Shown piece after piece: positions 40,290 to 50,552 of a stretch of 64,000 nt of DNA. Source of the DNA: Archilochus colubris (Eukaryota > Chordata > Aves > Apodiformes > Trochilidae). Numbering within the stretch: the stretch's first letter is position 1; each line of letters opens with the position of its first letter. Both the position numbers and the translations under genes were made by a program. The notes under the pieces were generated by a model that saw only the letters and a program-made list of their open reading frames with translations, was not told the origin of the DNA and did not search any database. Where the stretch lies: NCBI GenBank assembly GCA_023079485.1, contig CM041097.1, positions 13,301,561 to 13,365,560 of the forward strand. Reading direction: 5' to 3'.

Positions 40290-40343
40290 GTTTTGGTTGG
40301 GCATCTTTTGTTTGTTTGGTTGGTTTTGTGTTGCTTTTTTTTA
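40290..40343 (+). repeat. T/G-rich tract
   Basis: GGTTGGG and TTTGTTTGG units then a T run. The last clear long T/G tract on the plus strand before the strand sense changes to the right. Confidence 0.8.
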
Positions 40344-41404
40344 TTGTGCTGATAGTTTAGCACCTTTGGATTGTTATAAGCTAATGCAGCTTCTCTCTCT
40401 GCCTGTGCTTCTTTCATATAGGATTATTCCATATACATTCTGACTGTGGGATTTTTGTGGATTAAGACAGAAGCCAGCAGCATTCTTTATTCGCTGCCCT
40501 TGGCATTAAAACACCACTTTGATTGCTTTCCTTTTTTCTACTTAATCATATTTTAGACAGACAGAATCCAGATTTAACTCAACCAGCCTCTCCTTTGCCA
40601 TTTTCCCTTTAGCTATGAGAGCTATAGACAGAGGTTACAAAGAGCAAGGAAAAAAGTAATTTAATATTTAGTTCAATGATGCCTGTAGAAGAATCCTGGG
40701 AACCTGTGCTGAGATGCCAGTGAATTGCCAGTGACTTCTGATGCAAAAATGGTGACATAAAGGGGTAAAATGTTCATAAAATCTTTAAGATTCTATTAAC
40801 TATCAGAAATAATACACTAATATCTCTAATATGAGCATCCTTAAGACATGCACTATGCAATGCAAGGTCTGGGTCAATCTCATCCAGTAAATGCCAGTAC
40901 AGATCCTCCTGAACATGAAGGTGGAAAACCTGTCCCCACAGGGAGCATAATAAAAACAAGCACCTAAAATTCCCCTTGTGTTGTTTTGATCTCCAGCTTG
41001 TGAGGGATTTCTTCTATGGGCAGATGTCAGTACACCTACATGGCCAAAGCAAACTCCAGTGCTATGTCCTATAGTAAATCCCATTGCCCAGGGACCAATA
41101 AGCTCTCAAAATGAACTGGAACACCTTTCATCTGCCACACAACTTTTCGATGAAAACAAAAACTTTCAGAAAACATCTGAAGACAAAACAAAAGGACAGG
41201 GGTAGATGCATCTCATTCTTCTTTGCAAAAGATGTACTTTTCATTCTGTCAGAAACAATATTCAGTGATACTTACTGCCCTAGACAGGCATGACCTTCCT
41301 AAGCATGCTGATCCACACAATAACTTTGCACTTGCTTCTAAGAAGAGCTGTTTCCATGCTTTTTGATCAGGAATGATTTACTTTGGAGGATTGTATGACA
41401 CTGA
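40344..41404. other. Gene-free stretch
   Basis: Unique sequence. Minus-strand open frames at 40,774-41,084 have no domain or splice support. Confidence 0.6.
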
Positions 41405-41460
41405 GATTGCTAATAGGATACAGAGCTTTTCACCTGGAGGTCAGTGTCTTCAATTTCACC
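41405..41460 (+). repeat. Possible second tRNA-like SINE remnant
   Basis: ATTGCTAATAGGATACAGAGC recalls a decayed D-arm region (tRNA-type TAGCTNAGTNGGTNAGAGC), and GGAGGTCAGTGTCTTCAATT followed by TCACCCC, about 10 bases on, recalls the variable loop plus T-arm (GGTTCAAATCCC). The fit is poorer than at 23.3 kb and the gap between the parts is short, so this is only a suggestion. Confidence 0.25.
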
Positions 41461-42933
41461 CCAGCTTATTTAGCTTGATCTTTCACCATGCTCTATGCTT
41501 TGCTGTCCTCAACTCCTGCAGACACCCAGAGCTGCTCAGGGCACTTGGTAGGGAACAAGAGCACTCAGCTCCTGGGAGAAGCAAGCTCCTGCTGACTAAA
41601 AGCTGATATGTGCTGCACACAGACTCCGGTGAAACACAAGGCTGATCTCAGGTTTACCTGTATTACATTAATAAAAAAACACAGCTTCCCAATTTGTTGA
41701 GTGAAATTATGGAGCCAGGTGAAACAACCCAGGTATGCACAAGGCCATAATCACTTTTGCAGCCCAGAAGAACCTGTTCACAGCACAGCAGCACATGGTG
41801 TGCTCCAGACAAAGGCTGATGATGCCCATGATTAGCCACAGAGTAAGTTCCCCAGTAACACAAATTCAGGGCTTTTTACAAACATACTGTTTCTTTTTCT
41901 TATTAAAAAAAGGATAATAACATCCTCTGAATAAACTAATGGTATCCAGGAGTTAGTTGTTTGAATGTATATATTCAGACTAATCTTTTCCCCAGGAAAT
42001 AATGAGCTGAATAAGATTCTAACAAATCTAGGCTCAGGTACAGTGATGGAAAAAGTTACCTCCTTGTTTGCATTTACCTGAGTAACCTATTTTGGAATGT
42101 TTGTATTATGAGTCTGGAAAGATATTGCAAGTCCCCAAGATCAAAATTATCACAGCTGAATTGTTACATATCAGTATGACAAGTATCAGTTACAGATAAC
42201 ACCTCTTGGAATCATGTGATCATTAGAATCAGACAGAAAAAAATACGTATTTTCTCTAGAAGCTTTAATCTTTCTAATGGAAAACAAATAACAGGTATTT
42301 GTCCACGGGAACTGCTTAAGTCATCTGAAAAGTCAGTATGCTTGCTTTTGACTGAGGCTAAAGCTGCATGGCACTGCAAGTCAAAATTTCAATTCTGCTT
42401 ATGAAATGGAATCTCATTTCTGTCTTTTAATCTTGAAAACTGGAATTAAAGTACTTCGTACATCAAAATGAAATTAGTTCATTATAGTCTCTTATATTTG
42501 TTATAAGGAAGAAGTCTTTAGACCAAATAAATATTTTCTGGTAAACAGACAATGTGTTTGGACAAACATAGTTTTGTTGTGAAAGTATCTTCCACAGATA
42601 ATTCAATCTGCTCTAAAAGAACAGGGGGAGGGAGAGTCCATATGTTTGTTTCAGCTTGGAAGAGGCAGCTGCTCCTCAGCTTTTTATTTTGTTCTCTCCT
42701 CTACCATATATATACCCACAGTAGAGATGCCAGCACTGAACCATCAAAGAACAGTCAGCATTCCCCAGCCCAGTGTTCCTGTACAACAAAGATGCATGCC
42801 TGTGCAGGCCTGAGGATTTGGCAGGATTTGACAGAAAAAGACTCTCAGCATTCAGAAATAAAATTTATGAAAAAAAACAAAATCCCAAACTGATTTCATA
42901 ATTGCATTTTTAAATAGAGAAATATAAAATAGA
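41461..42933. other. Gene-free stretch
   Basis: No supportable gene. A 113-codon plus frame at 42,552-42,893 uses no recognisable domain. If the minus-strand exon at 43356-43655 is real, this stretch is downstream intergenic sequence or distal 3' UTR. Confidence 0.55.
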
Positions 42934-42939
42934 TTTATT
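42934..42939 (-). promoter_or_regulatory. Candidate poly(A) signal AATAAA
   Basis: TTTATT on the plus strand reads AATAAA on the minus strand, about 420 bases past the stop codon of the exon at 43356-43655. This is a plausible 3' UTR length. Such hexamers are frequent in AT-rich DNA, so the link is inference. Confidence 0.25.
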
Positions 42940-43355
42940 ACAAAACAACACACATCAGAAAACACAAAACTAAGTATAAAATCCCTACCAGTTTATCAAT
43001 TCTAGGCCCACAACTGCGATATTTAAGAACTTTCTGCTTGCTGATATATATTCTGCTAGCTGTCACATTGTATTTCTAAATTGTTAGAAAAAATACCTTA
43101 CCTATTGGCCCCTGAGGCATTCATTTTCCCCTGGACTTTATAAAAACTGGAACATGTTTCCATGATATTTCTTTTACAATAGGAGGCCTGTTAAAAACAG
43201 CATCATGAATATTCTAGTTATGACAGATATGAAAGGACATAATATGCAGGAAACAGTTCTTTCTTAACATATTCATGAAGAGGTCCATGTCAATCACAGC
43301 TAGTGAATTGAATAAAAAAATAATACTATGAGCCTTGGGAGGATACAACTGAGTT
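42940..43355 (-). other. Candidate 3' UTR of the minus-strand gene
   Basis: Region between the stop codon at 43356-43358 and the candidate AATAAA at 42934-42939. It is AT-rich and has no long open frame in the sense direction, as expected of a UTR. The extent is inferred only from these two landmarks. Confidence 0.25.
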
Positions 43356-43655
43356 TTACATGCTGGAGATATAAAGACTGAAGTGAGAGCGGGTTCCACT
43401 AACAAGATTCCTGGCCTGAAGTGCCTTTATGAAATTATTCAGAAACTTGCCATTAATGATACTTTGGGCTGCAACCATCTCCTCCGTGTGGCTCTGCGTG
43501 GGTCCGTGGGTTATTGCCACACAGATAATGGAGTCTCTCAGCTGGTGCTCTAAAGGAACAATGTCTCCAATCGTCCCTTCATCTTGGAGCTTCAAAACAA
43601 TGTATTTACACCCCTGCTTCTTTTGAACATTAAAAAATTTACATCTTGAAATAGT
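43356..43655 (-). CDS. Candidate terminal coding exon, gene unidentified
   Basis: On the minus strand TTTATTTCTTCTTTCCAG, a textbook vertebrate acceptor, is followed in phase 0 by 99 codons and a TAA. The peptide begins TISRCKFF and ends LYISSM. Residues 17-50 alternate hydrophobic and charged residues in a beta-like way (CKYIVLKLQDEG, then SIICVAIT). Residues 55-86 look like an amphipathic helix (SHTEEM to ALQARN). Five CpGs fall inside the exon, three of them within 22 bases, whereas the flanks hold almost none, which argues for selective constraint. I do not recognise the family: no zinc-binding, transmembrane, kinase or immunoglobulin signature is evident. Upstream exons should lie at higher coordinates and were not found; the 100-N gap at 46 kb could hide one. 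The opposite-strand frame is taken as its shadow. It could also be an exon from an old pseudogene, although no stop or frameshift is present. Confidence 0.5.
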   Translation of the reverse strand, partial: TISRCKFFNVQKKQGCKYIVLKLQDEGTIGDIVPLEHQLRDSIICVAITHGPTQSHTEEMVAAQSIINGKFLNNFIKALQARNLVSGTRSHFSLYISSM

Positions 43656-44737
43656 CTGGAAAGAAGAAATAAATTGCCAAAGGCCTTAAAGCAGGAGAAG
43701 AACTTACAAGGCTGCAAATACATATTTTAAAGTGTAAAAGCAGCATTATTTAGTATTTACACTGCTGTCAGCTTCTTTGGTGGTACATGCACAGATAATT
43801 AAACTTTTATATTAAACTAGTTTTCTGCACCTTTGCTACAATTAAAGGAGGTAACAAGTCTTATATTTAAAATATATAACTTAAAAATACGCAAAATATA
43901 AGCAAACCTTACTTGAATTTTTAACATCTATTGAGGCTAATTCCAAATGGTCTCATATACACAACACAACAGCACTCTGAAAAAAAGCCAGTTTACTGAG
44001 ATTCTCATACAAGTGCACCTCTTACACTACACGTGCTTTTCCTAAGTAAACTCTATAGGACAGCACTTCCTGCAGTGACATTAAAAACCAGTTACAAAAG
44101 CTGTGTCAATTTTTACAGGTGTCATATTTACATTAACATAATTATATGTCAAAGTTATCTTCCATCAAAACAGTAAAAACTCAAACCTCAAGTATAACAA
44201 TCACAACTACGATTTAAAATGAGTGAAATAAACCCAATGCATAATTAGAATGATTTATAGCACACCATACCCTGGGTTCTCTTGCTGCCAGCTATCTCCA
44301 CAGCCAGCAAATACCATTAGTGTAACCCCTGAGGTGTTCCTTTATGGCAGCCTCAGTTTCCAGGTTGCTGAAAACCTCAATATGTTTTGCTTAGGAAATA
44401 CACATGGGTTTCTTCTCATACAGCTTCCCACTGACACTTCAAGCACTGCCCCAGGATATATTTTATTTACTTGTCTGACTGGAAACATAGATATTCAAAA
44501 GGAACCTATCTGGGATCCATTCTGAATTTACAAGAAGCCTTATCACCAGATGACACCACAGTAAAAGAGGAAACCGAGGCAAAAGCTCAGTACAGATGTA
44601 TGAAATGGCAGCAGCACTACTGAAAAACTAGAGTTTGCTATGGAGATACCACAGATTAATTGGGGATAAAATTAACTTTGAAGCCCACCAGCCTCACTCC
44701 AGAAAGGTCTGCTACTGCACTCGTATGTTCAGTCTGC
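43656..44737. other. Gene-free stretch, likely intron of the minus-strand gene
   Basis: AT-rich and without coding signs. A donor-like GTAAGTT on the minus strand at 43707-43701 is only about 45-50 bases from the acceptor, too close for a normal vertebrate intron, so it is not used. Confidence 0.5.
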
Positions 44738-44792
44738 ATATGTATATGTGTGTGTATATATGTATATATATATATACACACACACACATATA
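44738..44792. repeat. TG/TA/CA compound microsatellite, near-palindromic
   Basis: A TATGTGTGTGTATATA block leads into (TA)n and then TATATA(CA)n. The left arm (44745-44760) is the reverse complement of the right arm (44771-44790) apart from two extra CA units, so the locus can extrude a cruciform or hairpin and is probably length-variable. Confidence 0.85.
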
Positions 44793-45414
44793 AATCCAAT
44801 CCAAAATGAAAAGGAAGATCTTCCTTGAAGATACAGATCACCTACATTTCAAACACTGGTGGTAAATTTACAACCACTTTCAAACTGAAAGTAACCACAA
44901 ATTGTACGTCTGAAATTAATCCACACACATGGAATTCTACAGCCTTGCTCCTCCATGGAGATGGAAAAAAATGTGCAGTGCTGGACACCTCAGCACACAG
45001 GGCAATATTCCATGCTGACAGCTTTTATACATTCAGTGTTCACATTCTTTTCACAGTGTATCTGATGCCAATTCAATGTGATTTCTTTCAAAAATATATG
45101 TTTCCATGCCTCAGATCCAGTGAAGAGCTGTGATTTGCCAACTTTAATTAGAGGAAAAATTTAAGGTTCATAAAAATACTTTTTTTTTTTAACAGGAAGC
45201 AAAAATAATGTGAAGCAACATCACAGAATACATTGCAATAAAAACTGAGATGTGGGTTACTGAAACCTTCAGTCAGAAGACCAAACTGCCAAGAGACTTT
45301 TTCTTAAATAGAAGCATCTCAGACTTTTCACCTGCTTGTGGTGGAGTAGCCTGGATTGCCAACAGAAACATCACATTTTGTACTCCATTTGCAAATGCCA
45401 GCGCAATGCCAAAT
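44793..45414. other. Gene-free stretch
   Basis: Unique sequence with a T run at 45179-45190. A 102-codon plus frame at 44,825-45,133 shows no domain or splice support. Confidence 0.6.
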
Positions 45415-45455
45415 TAAAAACAAAACAAACAAACAAAAAAAACAACAAAAAAAAC
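45415..45455 (+). repeat. A/C-rich tract
   Basis: CAAA and AACAAC units in A runs, so the T/G-rich strand is now the minus strand, opposite to most tracts left of 41 kb. Confidence 0.85.
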
Positions 45456-45956
45456 CTGTCTGGCACACATGGAGTGGCCATAGCTACTAGAGGTAATGTC
45501 TGGCAGAGCAGCACATTTATTATGTTGAAATATTCATCCTGTTGAAACCACAACAATTATTCATCTGAGTAATATTAAAAACATTGCTGATTGAAGCTGA
45601 GCCCTGTTTTCAGACCTTTCTCATATTTGTAGCAAAATAAATATACAAGTATTCTCAGCCACAGAGGTCAGATTTAATCACATTTAAAAGTTTTAATTTG
45701 TGCAAGTATGGCATCAGCATGTACCAACATGAAAACTGCAAGAATAATGTGGAACCATTGTTTGAAACCAAAATGCAGCAGATCTGAAAAGCAAAAGGCT
45801 GAATTGCCTGTGCACAGAAGCTATGTAATTCATACTTTTCCACTGGGACTGTAAGCTGCTTCACCTTTGGTAAACTTGATTCATTAGTGAATTAATTGAC
45901 AGTTGTTTCCCACTCTGTTTTCTCATTCTATTTTGTACAAACAGACTATAGCATGT

Positions 45957-45960
<4 letters not shown>
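45456..45960. other. Gene-free stretch up to the gap
   Basis: Nothing supportable. A minus-strand frame at 45,655-45,864 is Cys- and Phe-rich with no splice support. Confidence 0.6.

Positions 45961-45987
<27 letters not shown>
45961..45987 (+). repeat. Poly(A) run, 27 bases, beside the assembly gap
   Basis: A27 ends ten bases before the N run. The run may have caused the break in assembly, or may mark the 3' end of a retroposed element whose other side is lost in the gap. Confidence 0.9.
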
Positions 45988-45989
<2 letters not shown>

Positions 45990-45997
45990 CGGAAACA

Positions 45998-46097
45998 NNN
46001 NNNNNNNNNNNNNNNNNNNNNNNNNNNNNNNNNNNNNNNNNNNNNNNNNNNNNNNNNNNNNNNNNNNNNNNNNNNNNNNNNNNNNNNNNNNNNNNNN
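45998..46097. other. Assembly gap (100 N)
   Basis: Exactly 100 consecutive N. A round 100 is the usual placeholder for a gap of unknown length, so real sequence of any size may be missing here. Confidence 0.99.
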
Positions 46098-47010
46098 GTA
46101 AAAGGTAAATTCCCACTAGCTAAGAAACCTCAACAGAGGAGCCTGCATACCTGTCAATGACCCAGAAACATAGGTCCCAGCAGCAAGTCAGAAAAACTAG
46201 TTTCAAAAATTACTTTGAGGCTCACAGTAGAATTAAGTTTGAAAAACATCAACATTCAAAAAAGGAAATGGCCATGTATATATGTTGTATGGCTGACATT
46301 TTTTATGCCTAAAGTTTGGCACACAAGAGAAGGCTATGTAATCCTTTATAAAATGCAAAGAAACATGGTGAATTATTTCATATTTATGCATATAAAGTTA
46401 AAAATAACTTGCAATTTGAAGTTGCATTTGAAGAAATCTCATCTTTTTTACAAAATAACTTGGAGAAATGAAGTAGCAGATGTATTAAAAGATCAAATAA
46501 TAACACAACTGACAGAACATTTTGTAATTCCATTTCCCAAATCAGGTATAAAACTTTACTTTGTGCTTTCTCAGGAAACATCAAGGAGCAGAGAGTGAAA
46601 ATATAAAGGACAAAGCATTGAATAAATGAAATTAAACAAACCAGTGCATTGTGTGTGATGCAGACTCACTCCTTATCTTTACAGCTGACATTCAGCACTG
46701 GCAGGGAGTGAGTATCTTGAACAGAAATGAGCCAAAGCAAACACTGCTGTATTCCTCTGAGCTTTAAACCCAGCTTTGGAAACAAACCCTGTAGGTCAAG
46801 CCCCCTCTTGGGGCAGCTTGCAGTCTCTGTGAAAGACTTGCATTGGGTGGGGTACAAACTGCAGGAGCTGCCTAGAATAAAATGGAAGGGAAAATGTGTC
46901 CTAGGTTAATTTTCTTAATACTAAATAGTACAGGAAGTTCTAGCTAAAGTTGTTGAGGATTACAAAACACACAGAATAAATCTGATGGTTTTCTCTCTTT
47001 TAACTGTGTT
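46098..47010. other. Gene-free stretch
   Basis: A plus-strand frame of 127 codons (46,215-46,598) is Lys-rich with an AT-driven composition and no recognised domain. No other feature seen. Confidence 0.55.
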
Positions 47011-47099
47011 TAAAACAAACAAATAAATCCCCCACAAAAACAAACCAAACAAACAAAACCCACCAACAAAAAACCCAAGAACAAAACATAAAAAAACCA
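47011..47099 (+). repeat. Long A/C-rich tract
   Basis: About 90 bases of AAAC, CAAAC and AACCC units, the reverse complement in style of the T/G tracts in the left part of the window. Confidence 0.9.
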
Positions 47100-49140
47100 T
47101 CAAAGAACACCAAATGTAGCTTCTGGAAATTTGAAGAGACAGTTGAGTTGGACACCAGAAGAAACACCCCCCAAACATATCCACTCATGAATAGTATACA
47201 CTGAACTATAATTTCTGGGAGATGTAGAGCCTTCATCACTGAAGATCTTGGGGAAATAAAAGGTTAAACAAAGAGTTGAGAGATTGAACATCAACATATC
47301 CCAGCACAGGCTGATACTACTCTGGGACAGCACAGCACTGAACTATTTCTTGAGAGACCTTCAAAACTATTTTTCTCTGATTTTAAAATAGGGGTTTTGT
47401 GGTTTTCCCTACAAAAGGCAAACCTACATAGCCTAAGAGAAAGACATCTTTAGTTTCAAGATATGAAAGAAATAGCAACTCTGGATGGGTAGAAGTGGAA
47501 AAAGTTCATAGCCAACAGGTTTCAAACACAGCCAAAAGGAGAGTCATATTTCCAACATTGGTTTGAACATTTCACATTTCTGCAAAACTCTCAGATACAG
47601 AAATAATCTGTGAAAAACCAGCTTGCTTATTGTTCATCCCATACACAAGGAAGGTCGTGTGTGTTACAGGATGATTTTTATGTAAAGCTGAGTCTGTCAA
47701 AAGAATGAAGCTGAGCAAAGAAGTGTGGGTTCCTTCAAAGGGTCACATTTCTACTTCTCAGTGCATCAGTACATCCAGTTATGAGCAATCCAGGTGCACA
47801 CAAAGGATTTCACCTCATCTTCTTTCATGAGCACCATCACAGCCAATGCCCCAACCACAGCTCCGTGTCCTGCAATTGGCCTCTCCCACCATCTATTAAT
47901 ATGGATGGACTAAAGTTTGGTGGAACAGGTTTAAAAGTTTCTTCAAGTGGAGAGGAGCAAGGAATGGCATATGAAAGGAATTCTCTAAGAGGTGAGAGGG
48001 TATGCATGAGGTCTTTGCATCTCTGCCTTTAAGGTGTCCATCAAACTTTCCTAGAAACTGGAAGGGACTTTTCTCTCTGCACTGCAGTTAGTGAAGCATG
48101 AGGAGTGGTGACTCCAGCCTCCACAGACAAGCATTTGTTCTGGGAGAGCAGTTGCAGTGTCTTTGAGGACAGTAACAGCTTAAGTGTAAGATATTATTTC
48201 TGTATGATTCCTAGAGCCAGAGACTTGTATAAATTAGACATGTCATGAAAAATCTGAATTATGTGTTGCATGGTGCAGCAGAGGGTAATATACAGACCTT
48301 TATTATGTAATAAAACAATTGTGTGCTGGGGAGATATTTATGGCATAATCCTGTATGCCCTCATAGTACTCTTTGGAAACATATAATTTAATACACACTG
48401 TATATTTTGTCTGTGTGTGTTTACATTTAAAGTAATGCAAACTTTATTCTCTAAAATTCCAGTAATATATCTGTATAGGTTATGGCATAGCATCCTGGTA
48501 AACAACCAGAAGCCATACACTCTTGAAAAAGGGCACTTACTGCTGGGGACTCACTCTGCATATTTCTTGAATATTTTTCTTTTTAAGTCAGAGCAAGTTT
48601 CCCAAATGCTTAATGAGTAGGCTCTAAGGCTTTAATTTTCAGCCAATCCTAACTTTATTACAAAAGTTTATCAAGCTATAAACACACTACTTCACTATCC
48701 TGTCATGTTTTTATAAAGTAGTTTATAAAAGGTGACATCTGGCAAAGAGGCAGATCTATAAAAATCATGCTGGTGGATGTAGTGTCATTTTTTCTTCCAT
48801 CCTTCCAGAAAGAGTAATATTATTTTGACACACACATTCATCCCCACTGTCAAGCTTCTATTTTTATAGTTAGCTTACTGCACATATCCTTAAGCTATAC
48901 AAAACCTTTGGGCTAATGTAAAGAATGACATTTCTGCATATTTATTATAACACTTACTTTAAGGGGTTGACTCTGCCTGATAGGATTTCTTCAAGTACAA
49001 TGTCATTTTCATGACAATAGGCTTTGTTCAGAAAGAATAAATGAAGATGCACAATAAGTCATGAAAGGCCAAACACACACGGACAAGTCTGCAGCAGCTC
49101 AGCTTGGCAAGCCCTACAGTTGTCCTTCTTTAATATTTTA
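47100..49140. other. Gene-free stretch
   Basis: No supportable gene. Unique AT-rich sequence, slightly GC-richer at 47,820-48,170. Confidence 0.6.
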
Positions 49141-49144
49141 TCAG

Positions 49145-49261
49145 ATGTGTGAACTGTACGTTGGAGTTCAGTACAAACTTCAGTGTACGAAACATAATGA
49201 AATCTCTCTAGGACATTATAGCGTGTGGCAGAGTATAATTTTAATACAGTGGAGCTTTTAG
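49145..49261 (+). other. Weak exon-like open frame (plus strand)
   Basis: TGTCCTTCTTTAATATTTTATCAG-type sequence (pyrimidine tract and AG at 49121-49144) precedes 38 open codons starting with ATG and ending at TAG. Three CpGs occur in this short piece, unusual for the surroundings. The peptide (MCELYVGV to LIQWSF) is not recognised. It could be a terminal exon, a conserved non-coding element or chance. Confidence 0.18.
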
Positions 49262-50116
49262 CTCTGACATGTTGGGAGGTATTTCCTTTCACAGAGTTCA
49301 GATTCTTCTGTGTATGTGTTGCCAGGATATAAGCAAGTGAAATACCACTGAAATCAGAAGGCTGATGAAGAATGTTTGTGGAGAGAGTTTTTTTATTTAT
49401 TTACAGCAAATAACTGATTAATGACTGCTATGTTATAGGCTATCTACTAAAGAAGATACTGTGAACCCAAATATACCACAGAAGGGTTGCTTCATTTTAT
49501 TGTGCATGACTTGCTCCTTCCAGTTTGCCTTCATTACAATGGGTACTTTATTATTTAAAGTCTATCATCATACAGTTCTGCTGAAAGCTAGAACTCTCAA
49601 ATATTTAGCTTTAAAGAACATTCACTGTTAATGCCCTTTTCCACTACTTAAATATGGAATGCAAGTGTGTATTCACACCAACAAGCTCAGAAGTTAGGAT
49701 TATTTAACTACGTTTAAACGTGACACTGATGTGGTCAAAACAAAAACCAGGAGTAGGACTCTACTAAGAGCAAGGTTATTCTGCCATAAAAAGTTCAATA
49801 TTAGAACATTCCCGAGCAGAGATTACTATTGGCAATTCACTGAATGATAACTTGGGCTAGAAGTAGCATTTTGATCCTTTAACACAGCACGATATTTGAA
49901 GTGAATGAAAAATGAAAAACATTTTACACTGTATTTTTTTAACATTTAATTCAAAGCAATGAATCTCCCAGATCTGCCAAGAAACCAACATCACCCTCTG
50001 GATTGCTCACTATAATTGTGGCACAAATCAAGACTTGTCTAAGGCTTGATTGTTCTAGGTCAGAACAATACAGATTCAATACAGTTTTTATTCTTGTTGT
50101 CACTGTCCTTTTGCAG
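49262..50116. other. Gene-free stretch
   Basis: AT-rich unique sequence without any supportable feature other than the minus-strand frame that mirrors 49,951-50,169, which has no acceptor. Confidence 0.6.
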
Positions 50117-50199
50117 ATGCAATTAACCATAATATCCCACTTTTTAAGATCCCAGATCCAGAGAAGCACATGAATAGTGAGGTCTTTGTATCTCTATGA
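50117..50199 (+). other. Weak exon-like open frame (plus strand)
   Basis: CACTGTCCTTTTGCAG gives a good acceptor. If spliced in phase with one preceding base, about 27 codons follow (ending EKHMNSEVFVSL) to a TGA. It is short, so chance is a strong alternative. It is noted because it follows another acceptor-led frame on the same strand 860 bases upstream. Confidence 0.12.
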
Positions 50200-50510
50200 T
50201 TCCCTTATAAGCTTTAATCACAGAATCAGGGATTTTGCTCTCTTAATAAAGTAACTTCAGTTTGAGTCATATAAGAAAAGGTTCTCAAGTGCACTAAGCC
50301 TGGAGTTCCATAGGATTTCCACCCCTAGGACACAAGTAAGGGCATGAGTCAGGAAAGCAAAAGAAACCCTCTGAGGGGGTAGAAGTAACAAAACTCTCTC
50401 ACAAATCCATCGTTCACAACTGCTGCTCTACTACCTTTTCATCTGTACATACAATTAAAGCAGTTAAAAACAGATCTTCAGAAATACCAAAACATATGCC
50501 TAATTGAACA
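50200..50510. other. Gene-free stretch
   Basis: Nothing supportable. AATCACAGAATCAGGG near 50217-50232 and CTATGATTC near 50194-50202 resemble the octamer-like 3' end motif of avian CR1 LINEs, but in opposite senses and without a body. Confidence 0.5.
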
Positions 50511-50552
50511 GATATATATAGATATATATATACAGACAAATAGATAGATATT
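50511..50552. repeat. GATA/TA microsatellite
   Basis: GATATATATA twice, then TAGATAGATA units. Probably length-variable. Confidence 0.85.

Noticed and set aside
43429..43626. Plus-strand frame of 65 codons
   Set aside because: Lies opposite the better-supported minus-strand exon and has no acceptor or domain of its own.
43656..43710. Minus-strand donor GTAAGTT close to the exon acceptor
   Set aside because: It would give an intron of about 45-50 bases, below the vertebrate minimum, and no exon lies before it.
46215..46598. 127-codon plus-strand frame beside the gap
   Set aside because: Lys/Ile/Phe-rich composition expected from AT-rich DNA; no splice sites or known motif.
50192..50232. CR1 LINE 3' end octamer-like motifs
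   Set aside because: The two motifs point in opposite directions and no CR1 body or consensus 3' domain is recognisable next to them.
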